Assembly: GCF_000699445.3 (NCBI RefSeq) | Contig: NC_067195.1 | Coordinates: 56,710,465-56,774,464, forward strand | Direction: 5' to 3' | Origin: Schistosoma haematobium | Taxonomy: Eukaryota; Platyhelminthes; Trematoda; Strigeidida; Schistosomatidae | DNA: 64,000 nucleotides | In this document: in pieces, positions 33,610 to 44,375 of the stretch | How the letters are laid out: every line of letters begins with the position of its first letter | Numbering within the stretch: the first letter of the stretch is position 1 | Program-made: the position numbers and the translations under genes | Notes under the pieces: generated by a model | Databases searched by the model: none | What the model saw: the letters and a program-made list of their open reading frames with translations, nothing else | Told to the model about the DNA's origin: nothing

Positions 33610-33672
33610 AGATTTTCAGTGGCGGTCTAGCTTCAAATGACTCATGATTTCAATCAGTGGTCTATGTGTCAG

Positions 33673-36600
33673 TCAATGTGTCAGTGTGTGTTTATCAGGT
33701 CTCATCTCAAATCTGTCCATTGAGGAAACTGTGGTCACTTTGAGTGAGAAGAGATGCTGAATAAAAGTGATTATAAGTGCAGAAACGTGGTAGCGCACCT
33801 AGGGTTTTATTCGTTGGTGTGCGATTTTCTGAGCGCTGCCTTGATTAACGTAATGGTGATGTCCGATTGGGGTCTTTGTGTCCATTTCATTTGACTTCAA
33901 TTAAGTCATATGATAACGTTATAAAAATATGAATCCCAACAACCCTTCCCCCGAATAATTGATGACTAAATTCACTTTTAAGAATAATGTAATAAATTGT
34001 GTAAAATACGAGAATTATTTTGGAATACGTATATTTCGTACATTCGTTGAGCCGGACCGACATTCGGAATGAGAGGCAAGAAAGAAAAACGAAGCAAAGA
34101 AGGCAGGTGAGCCAACTCGATATTTACAGTGTGACAAAAATAAGTTACAGACAGTCAATGAATTAAGTGAGCACTTAACAGACACGCTCATATAACAATT
34201 CAATATTAACAATCGTTGACTGCCTACTGGAAACGGATACTGAGGTTCGTGTGGATAGATGTTTCATCACATGTTGTAAGAGATACTGTTACCGATTCTC
34301 CGGTATCGAACACTTATCTATTAACCATTCCTTTTGGTGATTATCACGCTATTTTGTACTAGAGAAACCTTTAACTTTATGAAATAAGGTGTACTGTTTG
34401 ATGTACTTTGTACTTTTTTCTCTCTCCAATTAGAACCCGTTAAAGTCGGCGCAGAGTTTGCGTTTCGCTATAATCTAATGAGTCACCTGAAAAAACTTTG
34501 TACGCTTTACAGAAAAACATAAGTTGGACCTAATCAATCAAATTTCGGTTCGTTAGCTCTGCGTTCAGACCAATTACTGGAATTTGTTTGTTAAATGAGT
34601 CCTTAAGATCACATGACATTTCCTCTCGAAGTGCTGCTGGGAAGTCACGAGGACCACCTCAGGTGTTGGTGAATCCCAGGACATAATCATTTGTATTGAG
34701 CGGGTGTACATACAGTCTGGTCCGCCGTCATTACCTTAATTTTCGGCATTACCCTCAACGTTCCCGTTGGTATCAACCTTTAGTAGCTTCTTGAGAGGAT
34801 GGTTAGAAGTGTTTGAGATGACGTAAGCCGTCAGAAGATCGTCACTTATGCGTTAATACTCTAAATCGTATAGGTTTATTGATTTATGATGTGTTTCCTA
34901 AAGTTTAAATTTGAGTTCCGAAATGAATGTCGCCTGCCTTAGGATACGCTTTAGGGTATTTTTATTCTTTCTACGTGAATGTAGGAACAGCATGTTTATT
35001 TGCTGCTATTAAGGCTGAATATAAAATAATAAAGTACATCTTCGTGCGATCAAACCGGCTAAAATCCGTTTCATAGTTATCGGTATAAAGTTTGTCACAG
35101 TCAGAGTAAGTATTTAGATCATATGATGACAAATATCATTGATATTTTCCAACCTCGGAAGCCTGTAATAGAAATCTGTTTGAGTTGCACGTGTAGATTG
35201 TAACATTTCTCGGAAGGACTCCTGTAGACTTTGAAGTTTTGGAAGTAAGTTCGGCTCTAAAGTTTGATCAGATCGTTTTGAAGTTTCGGGTTGTCATTCT
35301 AGCTGCAAACCTCTCTGTAAAGTTCAACACCGTCAGTGATGAACAACTACCCGGGCGATACTTACTTGAGAAGATCATATATATGAACTGGTAAGAAGAT
35401 AGATGCCAGTGCCGAACCTTGGTTGACCTTAATCTAGCTTGAAAAAATGTGATCTGCTTCAACACTATAAAATCGGTTGTTTAGAAATGACACTAAATTC
35501 TATATCAACCGTGAGTCAAAATCGATCAGCTTGAGTTTGTTGATAAGACACATTCAGCCCGAATTCAACAGTCCTGCATTTATGTGCCAACATTTTGTTG
35601 TGTTTTCTCTACAGAAAAACTTTTGTTATGATCCCGAAGAAAATGGCCGAACGATTTTGACTTAATAAATTACATAACATTTGTAAGTTCGATCTTGAAT
35701 GTAAGTTGGCATACCTCATGTATGCTGTATTTAGTGAGACTGAATTAATATGACTGTTACTATGATTATTATTACGTTGGTCAGCAAGAGAAAGTGGCGC
35801 TTCCTATGCCTGCACACTTGGGGTGAAAATCAGTTTGCAGATGAGAAATAGTCACGTGGGCTCCCATACATCAGAGATTTCATAATTTTTGAGGGCGTTG
35901 AAAGAAGTGTTACTGGCGGATATCTTGAAGGCCTTTTGTGTCCGACACTTAAAAATGAGAATGACTGTTCAAGATCACGCCTTGCTTTGGTGACTGTGAG
36001 AATATTGCAGCAAGGGACATTACAAAGACCAAATCCGATTTTCTCGGTAAACAGAGTAACCGCTACTCAGCCTAGATGTTTCCTTTGTCAGATTCTGTGA
36101 TTTTGGGTATACCAGTTCAGTGTTTAGATTCAATTTGCACACTCCTTATAAACTATAGGTGGGGTCGTTTGAGATAGAACGTTCGAGAAAACTGTTCTAA
36201 CGGAAACGGCAGTGCGATTATCCATCAGGACCCAACACGTGAGACTCTGGCTTTGGTTTGCTAAAGATGGATTCAGCCTTCGAGATATGAGGCAAAACCC
36301 TTAATCAGCCCTAATAAATAGTAGTTCCTATTTTCACTTGGTGCCTTTGTGCACTCCTTAACTTGATTTAACTGCCTATATATGCTATTATTACTGGCTC
36401 AAGTGTATTCTGCCCAGTAGTCTCTTTTGGAATTCAAATTCATGCTGTTATAGAGTGTCTGTGTTGTTGCGTTTGACAGATTAAGAGGTAAAGGCCAATA
36501 ACTTCCCTATGATAGGGTGATGGACGTTCAGAATGATGCAGACTATATGTAGAGAAGGCACTGTAAGAAAAAATGCGAGTACCAATAAAATTAGTGGTAC

Positions 36601-39600
36601 CAAAGGTCTACTTTTTTTCAACTAGCACAGACACTTGACAAAATCTAATTGTCCTAATACAAAATATTTTCCTGTCAGTTAAGGAATACTATTTCACCCA
36701 AAGAAAAACGGTGAACAAACTCAAATCGCTCCAGTAATTAACAACTGACTAGAGACTAATGATCATGTAAAAAATACAGTCAACTACCAGAATGAGCTCA
36801 TGGTAATCAGTAACAAGCGAATTGTCACATAACTTGGTGATCAGAAAGTCCCTTTCCACTGTACTTTCGGATAGAACACTGGAACTATGTGACCATATCA
36901 CTGTGCTCCATCTCAGTGAGGCATTCAAAATCAGCGGGTTGAAAATTCTTCATTGCCTTGCCATAACATGCTAACGCAGTATCTGTAATATGAATTGTGT
37001 TCATCGACCAGCCTTAATATTTACATTGTAGGTGTGAACATCTGTGTCACTATTCGTTTTTTGAAATGGCTCATTGTGTTCAGAAGTTTTTAGAAATTTG
37101 TATTCAATGTGATACGAAATGACAACCGTAGAAAACGACGAGTGCTAGTACTTTATTTATCTCCGTCCGTGCTTCGGCGTTGCCATCCCACGCATACGAT
37201 CTTTCCAGTGCTTTTGCATTGGTCCCCGGCTATGTTACATTAAACGTGTGTGGTCAGTGGGACAGTATATTCTTTTCAGTTTAGATATTGGTACTACCGG
37301 GCTATCTGGTGTCGTCAACTACAACATAATGAGACATGTTTCAGGCTCTATCCATTCATATGAAACAAAGTAGGACTCTACGTGAGATGGTAGGCTGTAA
37401 AGTACATTTGCCACTGGCGGAGTCTTTGGGCTAGGCAGTTGTTATGCCACACAACCAACCAATACACAGAGACGACCTTAGGCAGCCAACGCTCAGTAAG
37501 AAAGTGGATGATTGCAACTCTGTGCCCAATATTAACTAGACTCGAACGAAGAAAAAGAACGCGAGACCAATATTCGGCAGTTCAAGATTATCATTATATT
37601 TTAGACATCCAATTTTATACATACAAGACCAGACCACAAAGCAGATCAGTTGGGCAGCAGTATTACCATAGAAAAACAACATTAATGATGGGAAAGCGGA
37701 GTAGTGGATACACAGTGAGTCCGTTCCTGCTTACAAGCGAAAAATGCTATATCAAAGAATTATAGTATAAATAAGATCTTACCATTATGTTAATGAGAAA
37801 AAGTCAAACACATGATAGACAGTCAAAAAATATAGATAAGAGTTAAAATGTCGAAAAATAGCTTCAAATATTATTACCTCATGGTTACAACAGCAGCAAT
37901 TTTACATCACGGCTACATATAACTCGTTCACTTCCTTTCCATTCAAACGACAATAGTGAGGGTGCCACCATCCAGTCAACATTAATTGTGATAAGACGTG
38001 ACTCAGGTCAATAAGCAGGAAACAACTCCAATTGGAATCAGATCAACGATCCATCAAACTAGTAAGCTTCAGGCGATAGACATATACACAAGTACGAACA
38101 AAGCGCATGAGCGGACAAATACGAGGACACAAAAATAAAACATTCGTTCGTGCTAAAATTCACAAGTTCCTATGAAAACATGGTATGGTGGAAATAGAAA
38201 GGATGAATAGTCACATGTTGTCTGAGTTATTAAGTCGTTCCAGAATTAGGATGAAGCATGTGTGTATAATTGCTAGACACTAAACATTACTTATGACTTA
38301 CTACGTATTATAGGTTGAACCTTCACTATCGTGTTAAGGAGCAGTTCCCCGTGTCACCTGAATAACAGACCCTATTGCTGCGCAATTAACAACCCCTCAT
38401 GCGTTGAAAACACTTGTATATCATTTAGATTGAAAATTACGATTATGTTTCACTTCGACCCCTTAAGTATGGTCATAAGGTTGTGGTTTCTAGAGGCCAC
38501 CAACTTCACATGGATCTACTCTCGACCATCAGTCGTACATCGCAACGTGAACTTCATAAAGCGCGTTATATTGACAATACGAGCCTTACTAAAAACATGT
38601 ACATTCATATCTCATAAAATATCAATCCAGTTGAGTAATTGTATCATTTGTAACAATTTGATTTTGCTTGTAAACTGACATGCCTCATGTAACAAACTGT
38701 CATTTGAGAATGAATTATTATTATCATTTGTATAGCTTATTTCACTTAACTCACCCATTTTGTATGATGAACATGTGGCTTTTGATTGTAAATACTTGTT
38801 TCATTCGTTGCGAAATACATGTGTGTCCTTGTCCTGTTTACTTGAATGGGGTTTACACAGATATAAAAGTAATTTGAATACACGGGCTTTTTAAACAGGC
38901 GAACTATACCACTTGTGTCACGTTCAAAACATCAACAGCCCTGGATTATTCTCCTGTACAGCCACAGACCTGATATTTATTCGCCTACAGAGCCCTGTCA
39001 TCAAAAGGAAAATAACTTGATAAACAAGTGGTGTTGTTTGGCCTATACATAATCCCCGTTCAGTAGATATAGAAAATTTTAAAGGTGATCTTAGTGGACT
39101 TATCAACAAATAGCTGAAACGCATGAAGCCCTAATTTAAACATATCGACCTTTTACTATTCAACACAGAAAAACAGGAAATGTAATGATCAGACAAAAGA
39201 AGGAGGTAAATATATATTTTACCTGTAAAGTTTTAATCCTAATGTAAGGTTGTCGACTAACTCCTAATCATTTAACTTAGATTGTAACAGTACAAATGAA
39301 AATGAAAAATAAATATAAAGATGAAAATGTACAGTACCTGAATAATTTTTAACCAGTTCTATACAACTAACAGGTACTCACAAATCAGGATTAGTTCAAT
39401 CTGCATCATAGGTCAGTAATCAAACGTTGACTTTCTCAGGAAGTGAACGACCTAAGTTCTCAATGGCAATAAGCTTTTATAACTAACAGAATGTGTTAAC
39501 TCTATCTCTTAGGGATATTCAATCTAGTGAATAAAGCAATAATAGCCAGGAATACATTCACTAAATCTTATTGCCATCGATAACAGCGACTGAGTTAAAA

Positions 39601-40651
39601 CATTAGGTCGAACACTGAGAAACTACACATCAAGAGAAATGTTAGAAGACTATAGATAGAGACAAGGTGAACGGTTCTATATCCTTGCAAATCAGAATTT
39701 GTAGGGAAGTTGCAAGTAAAAGGGATAGAAAGTGTTAACTTTACATTCAAGTGAAGATAATGAGTTTTCATCACATTCATTCCATTCTGTATCTGTTATC
39801 CCTAAGCACGAAATACCTCCAGAGTAGAAGCCTCCACTTCGGACGTAGAGAAAGTCTTCATAATTAGCCGGGGTCTATTACTCTCATCCTCCTTCGCAAA
39901 ACTGTAGCAATTGTTGAACAGAGATACCCCCAAACGTTAAGAAATGAATTATCATCCTTTACAGAGACCCTACACAATAATGTTCCTTCCGCGAAACAGC
40001 ATTTTGCAGGATTCCTTTGGGATATTCTTTTTGAAATTACATTGGTCGGCCGAAAAGAATAAAATTCTTCACGTCTCCAGCGCCAATGAATGTATAAAAA
40101 CGAGTTTTGAGAAACTTTCTTGTCCAGTATCATTCCATCGTGCAGGTCGTATTACTGTCAATAAATAGATTTTAAGGAGTTCGAGCCTTCTGTTTATATC
40201 TCTACTAATCAAGGTCGTTAGAACTAGCAAATCTTTGAGTGCCGGGAGACGGTGTCGCGTTTTTGTATTTGTCTACATGAGTTAATTTTTACTGTAGAAA
40301 TTCTGAATTATATTAATTATCAACTTGACTGTTGTCATTTTAGATTGGGGGTAACTCTTATGGTGTTAGTTAAGATTTACAGATTCCATTACAAGCTTTC
40401 TAAAACTGTCAGTCAGTTATCAGCAACAAAAAATTACAGTCTATAAGTCTACATTGGATATAGTAGTAAAATATGCGTTATCGATACGATGCGTTACATA
40501 TATGGAACCTGTGTGTTCCATCTTAGAGCTGGAACTTTATCGTATACGATATATTGATTACATGTCATCAATACGACAAATGTCGTGTGCTAAATATAAT
40601 ATAAAGTTCTTTGGTGTATACTACTCAGAGTAAAAATTTAAATGATTATAA
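33673..40651. other. Long stretch with no recognised gene, some decayed repeats likely
   Basis: I find no exon with a domain pattern. Around 36.87-36.97 kb, a stretch reading V-L-H-L-S-E-A-F-K recalls the RT block 'DLSKAFDK' and may be an old LINE. The zone 37.14-37.77 kb is less AT-rich and may be a repeat, but I cannot name it. Open frames at 37439-37765 and 38331-38678 look accidental. Confidence 0.35.
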
Positions 40652-40660
40652 AGATTGGTA

Positions 40661-41447
40661 GAAGGGTGAAACTCTACTCCATGGACGACCTTTGAACGAA
40701 TTTTTGAGTGACCTTGAGGACATCAGCCAATCAGAAGAGAGTTAGTTTAAAGTAAAAATATATTATAAAAAAGTGATGAATTATAATGGATATTCTTCTT
40801 TTACATTATTAAAGAACTTGTTGAGGTTTGATATAGGTTCAGAAGTTTTGAAATCATGGTGCATGCGGTATAAGAACTCGTCCATATGACTCCATAATAA
40901 TCGTCCACTGGAGCCGTGAGTGTCTTAAAAAATACTTCAGCCTAGACCACATGCCCTCAATGTTGTTTGTATGGACACCCCGTCGTTGGATCAAAGAAAT
41001 GACGTTTGTGCACCACAACATGATGCACAAAACCAAGTCTCGAGAGGCATCTATACGCTTTCCAATCATCGGTATGGCCGCAGCTAATGTTACTGGAGAC
41101 TTTATGATCCAATTTGCAACGATTATCATGGTTTGTCTTAGCCTTAGCCGTGACCGGGCAAAGAAAGTGCCAGTTCGAGCAGATTTTTTTCTACAACATA
41201 TAGTACAACGAAATACAATGTCATCGCGGCAGTCTGCACATCGTGCTGCGGTCATTTAATTGCCGCAGTCACAGACACAGGAACTTCTTAACAGTGCCAT
41301 CTGCTATAGTCTCTCGACGATCACCTATTCTCTAAAATCTGCTGTAAAACGACCGAATGTGAGCATCTCGCACTGAACTTATCGCCGTGACCTTGAAATT
41401 CCTTAAACGCTTCTGATTGGCTCGTCCATAAATTAAAGTCCTACCCC
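40661..41447 (-). mobile_element. Merlin DNA transposon, defective copy 1
   Basis: This 787-bp element has diverged terminal inverted repeats (left GGGTGAAACTCTACTCCATGGACGA-like, right the complement of GGGTAGGACTTTAATTTATGGACGA-like). A probable 9-bp duplication flanks it: AGATTGGTA (40652-40660) and AGATTGTGT (41448-41456). Merlin elements make 8-9 bp duplications and encode an IS1016/ISXO2-type transposase. The coding region is shortened and frameshifted. Confidence 0.8.
40854..41447 (-). pseudogene. Merlin transposase remnant
   Basis: Minus-strand blocks appear in order: R-A-N-Q-K-R-L-R-N-F-K near the terminal repeat; a zinc-binding-like part (C-A-D-C...C-T-I-C-C-R-K-K-S); T-F-F-A-R-S-R-L; then, in another frame, D-D-W-K-A-Y, a catalytic-D region; and H-T-N-N-I-E-G-M-W-S-R-L-K with the catalytic E. 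The stretch that should hold the first catalytic D is deleted. The intact family protein is roughly 300 residues, so this copy cannot make active enzyme. Confidence 0.75.
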
Positions 41448-41456
41448 AGATTGTGT

Positions 41457-42936
41457 AAAGCAAAAGAAGCATATCACGCTGGTTGTTTTGGTATATGGTC
41501 GTTATGCTTGACAAGGCGTCTCTAGTTGTCTGTATCTGCTAGAACTAAACCGACCAATGCCACCATTAGACGTCTGTATAGCTGTTTCTTTCGAGGATTT
41601 ATTTGTCAACGCAATCTACAGGGTCATTCGATTTTGAGCGTTTCAAATTATTAGGCTCGTGTTTGTATATCACTAGGATTGGTTTGTCCGGTTTCTTCTA
41701 AAATAAGTTTGCTATTTTAAAAAACGACGAACCAAGTGTCACTCTTTACAATACTTCCATGAATAAATCACCCACAGGCATGGGTAAAGTTAAAAACTGC
41801 ACATATTGAGGTTCATTTTTGTCCAATAGTTAATTGATTTGTTAAACAGATGAGACTAATATGAAAGCAATATTTCCGTGATGTTTGTAGGAGTTGTTTT
41901 GCATTTGATTGAAAAAGTCACCTTACCAGACTCTTAAATGTCTTTATAGATGCAGTGTAGACACTAAATAATGGTAGCTAATTGCAAGTTGTTGTCCTCC
42001 TACGTCTGAAACTAGATTTACTTTGATGCGTTACCAGGCATGCTAAACTGACATGGTAAATAGTCCGTCATCGGTATCCGCGCTTAGAGATAAAACGTGA
42101 CAGTATAATGCATACAGGCATTGTAACTTTTCAGACTGATAGTCAGTTATCCATTCGCAACGTAGAGCCTGGTACGTATGCACATTGGCTCATGGTGCCG
42201 TGGCCCATTAGCAAAGAGAGGTAAAATCGTCAGGCCGAATCCCATAATTTTTGAGTGGTAACAGTTGGAGTTTCTGGATTAATTTTAAATAAACATTTTA
42301 GTCTGCACAGTCATTCTATCCTTGCTTAGGAGGCTTACATATTTTCCTAAAATGACATACTGGTTTGTTCTTTGATAGAGAATTTGCGGCGACCATTAAA
42401 TTACTAACAGATGGGTGGTGATAAAAACCCGTTGTTTGAATGGTCAGATGAGTCAGATATGTTGTCGAAATACTCAACTCTCTGTTATAGCTAAGGTAAT
42501 TAAATACGACTTTTCTACTGTCTTACATTTTTGAAGCTTAGAAAAGAAGATTAGTTGTTTTCATTAGATGACAAAATACTTAGTTTACATTTTTTCACCA
42601 AGTTCATAGAATAAACATTTTAATGTTTCATCACTACTATGAACTATCAGTGTTTTTCAATCACTAGTTTGACTTGTATTTTCTTATATAACTACCTCTT
42701 GAAGTGTGGTAATTGTCTACTTTGAGCCATATTTTTAAAAGTAATTATTGAGGTTTGTTTGACATTACTTATTGATACTTACATTTCTAAAATTTAGGGT
42801 TCAGGTTTTGTGTCAGATAAACTTCTATTACGTGTAAGTAAATAGTTTCAATTATTCTACACGTGTATAAACAGAATGTCAAAAGTTTATTTGATCGATT
42901 TTACGTGACTGGATCTCTTTACGTTATCGTATTGAC
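41457..42936. other. Upstream region of the SLC16-like gene
   Basis: No exon or known repeat is recognised. The promoter and 5' UTR exons of the transporter could lie here. No single site can be supported. Confidence 0.4.
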
Positions 42937-43201
42937 ATGAATGATTTTCAGAAGTTATTATTAATTTTTGGTGGATTTGTTTCGTATATGCTGGCTGATG
43001 GATACACTTACTCTATGGGTATATTATATTCGGAGCTCATGAGTGCTTTCCATCTTAGTAGTGTTGAAACTGCCACCCTACCTGGAATGATTTTCTCAAT
43101 GCCTCAATTTTTTGCACCCTTTCTGTGTCCACTACTTGACACTTATGGGTTTTCGTCAGGTTCTGCATGGGGTGCACTGTTAATGTGGGTCGGATGCTTT
43201 G
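42937..43201 (+). CDS. SLC16-like major facilitator transporter, exon 1
   Basis: The exon encodes TM1 (F-G-G-F-V-S-Y-M-L-A-D-G-Y-T-Y-S-M-G, matching the SLC16 pattern F-x-x-x-F-x-x-x-G-x-x-x-S-x-G), TM2 with A-T-L-P-G-M, and TM3 to a GTAAGT donor at 43202, phase 1. Proteins of this family carry monocarboxylates or related solutes at the plasma membrane; in a blood fluke, lactate export from the tegument is a plausible role, but substrate is not predictable here. The usual proline-aspartate-glycine motif before TM1 is absent, so either ATG 42937 is the start or the exon really begins at 42952 after TTTTCAG and an upstream exon exists. Confidence 0.8.
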
Positions 43202-43249
43202 GTAAGTTTAGAATGTGGTTATAATTCTATACTAAATATACTATTTTAG

Positions 43250-43376
43250 TTTCCTCATTTGCGAACAGCTTTCACATTTTATACTTGACTCTGGGCATAT
43301 TGACCAGTATTGGACTTCAGTTGACATATTTATCTGCACTGATGTCAGTTACTGCCCAATTCGAGAACAGTTCATA
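43250..43376 (+). CDS. SLC16-like transporter, exon 2
   Basis: After a 48-bp intron (43202-43249), the exon finishes TM3 and encodes TM4 (I-L-Y-L-T-L-G-I-L-T-S-I-G-L-Q-L-T-Y-L-S-A-L). It ends in phase 2 with S-S-(Y), where an apparent TAG is formed only by reading into the GTGAGT donor. The Q-x-x-Y-x-x-A pattern in TM4 is as in SLC16 members. Confidence 0.82.
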
Positions 43377-43606
43377 GTGAGTTGAATTTTTAACCTTAGT
43401 TTTCACATGAGCAATAAAGTTTTAGATGTTTTCAGTTTTTTGACTCATTAGCGACAACAAATTACATTGATCTACATGAAAACTAATTCTTGGGGATAAA
43501 ATGCGTAAAATGATTAGTTAACGGTTTACCATATAAATATACATATATGTGGTGTAAAAGTAGAATTATTACGATTGTGTTGGATAAACCCTTTAAAGAA
43601 TCCTCA
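43377..43606. other. Start of transporter intron 2
   Basis: This is the intron's left part, before the Merlin element. Nothing else is seen. Confidence 0.5.
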
Positions 43607-44366
43607 GTGAGACTCTAATTTATGGACGACTTTTGAATGAATCTTAAGTGACCTTGATAAATATTAGCCAATCAGCAAACAGTCAGTATGGAGTAAAAAT
43701 ATGTTATACAAAACCAAGGAAATAAGGTGGATACACTTCTTATACATGTTTCAAAAATTTATCAAGGTTAGAAAGAGGTTCTAAATTCATCCATACGGTT
43801 ACAGAATAGTCGGCCTCTGGAGCCATGATAAAGTCTCAAAAACTCTTTCAGCCTCGACCACATAGCTTCAATATTGTTTATGTGCACTCCGGTTGTTGAG
43901 TGCACAAAATGCTACTTGTGGATAACGACACGATGCACATAACCAAGTCTATTCAGGAGTCTGTACGCTCTCCAAACATCCGTATATATTGTAGTGCCTG
44001 GCTGAAGCCAGTATAACTGGTGCTTTTATTATCCAGTTCGCAATAACTGTCAGAATTTGCCTTAGTTAGGAATTATATATGGGGTTTTCATCACGAACTG
44101 ACATAAGCTATAATGCCAGAAATTTATTTAGCCAAACGGGTGAAAGACTTTTGCGTTGAAATCCGAGATCTATTATCTTATACCCGATTGATTCGTCCAC
44201 AAATTATAGTCTCGCCGTTTTATTTGTTATAGCCTCTCAATTATCACGCTTTGTACAAAATTTCCTGTGAACCGATCGTACGTTAGCATTAAGCACTGAA
44301 GTTGGCGCCGTAACCTTAAAATCTCTAAGACGCTTCTGATCAGCTCGTCCATAAATTAGTCTCGCC
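43607..44366 (-). mobile_element. Merlin DNA transposon, defective copy 2, inside an intron
   Basis: This 760-bp element has ends GTGAGACTCTAATTTATGG and the complement of GGCGAGACTAATTTATGG. A near-perfect 9-bp duplication flanks it: GAATCCTCA (43598-43606) and GAATCCTCT (44367-44375). On the minus strand, decayed transposase blocks include V-W-R-A-Y-R-L-L-N-R-L-G-Y-V-H, H-I-N-N-I-E-A-M-W-S-R-L-K and F-L-R. A second internal copy of the end sequence lies near 44185-44210, suggesting rearrangement. Stops prevent expression. Confidence 0.8.
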
Positions 44367-44375
44367 GAATCCTCT

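Larger units (their letters stand above)
33015..33659 (+). mobile_element. SM-alpha-like SINE, third copy, split by an RTE fragment
   Basis: The plus-strand tRNA-like head (GGTCTAGTTGGTTAAGC near 33140, B-box GGTTCGAATCT near 33525) is followed by a hammerhead core near 33555-33605. The left end holds an arm (GTCAATTGAAGCTAGACCACCA, 33061-33082) that is inverted relative to the right end (GGCGGTCTAGCTTCAAATGAC). An imperfect flanking duplication (GTCTATATCAG at 33004-33014, GTCTATGTGTCAG at 33660-33672) marks its ends. A ~325-bp RTE 3' fragment interrupts the tRNA-like part. Confidence 0.8.

Noticed and set aside
37439..37765. 108-codon open frame
   Set aside because: No domain, signal peptide or biased composition typical of the confirmed exons. 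It lies in a zone that looks like decayed repeat.
38331..38877. Two adjacent open frames (115 and 65 codons)
   Set aside because: They are in AT-rich DNA, lack a domain pattern and show no convincing splice sites. Such lengths arise by chance.
43377..43379. Stop codon ending the transporter after exon 2
   Set aside because: The TAG arises only by reading into the GTGAGT donor (TA|GTGAGT). Splicing restores tyrosine.
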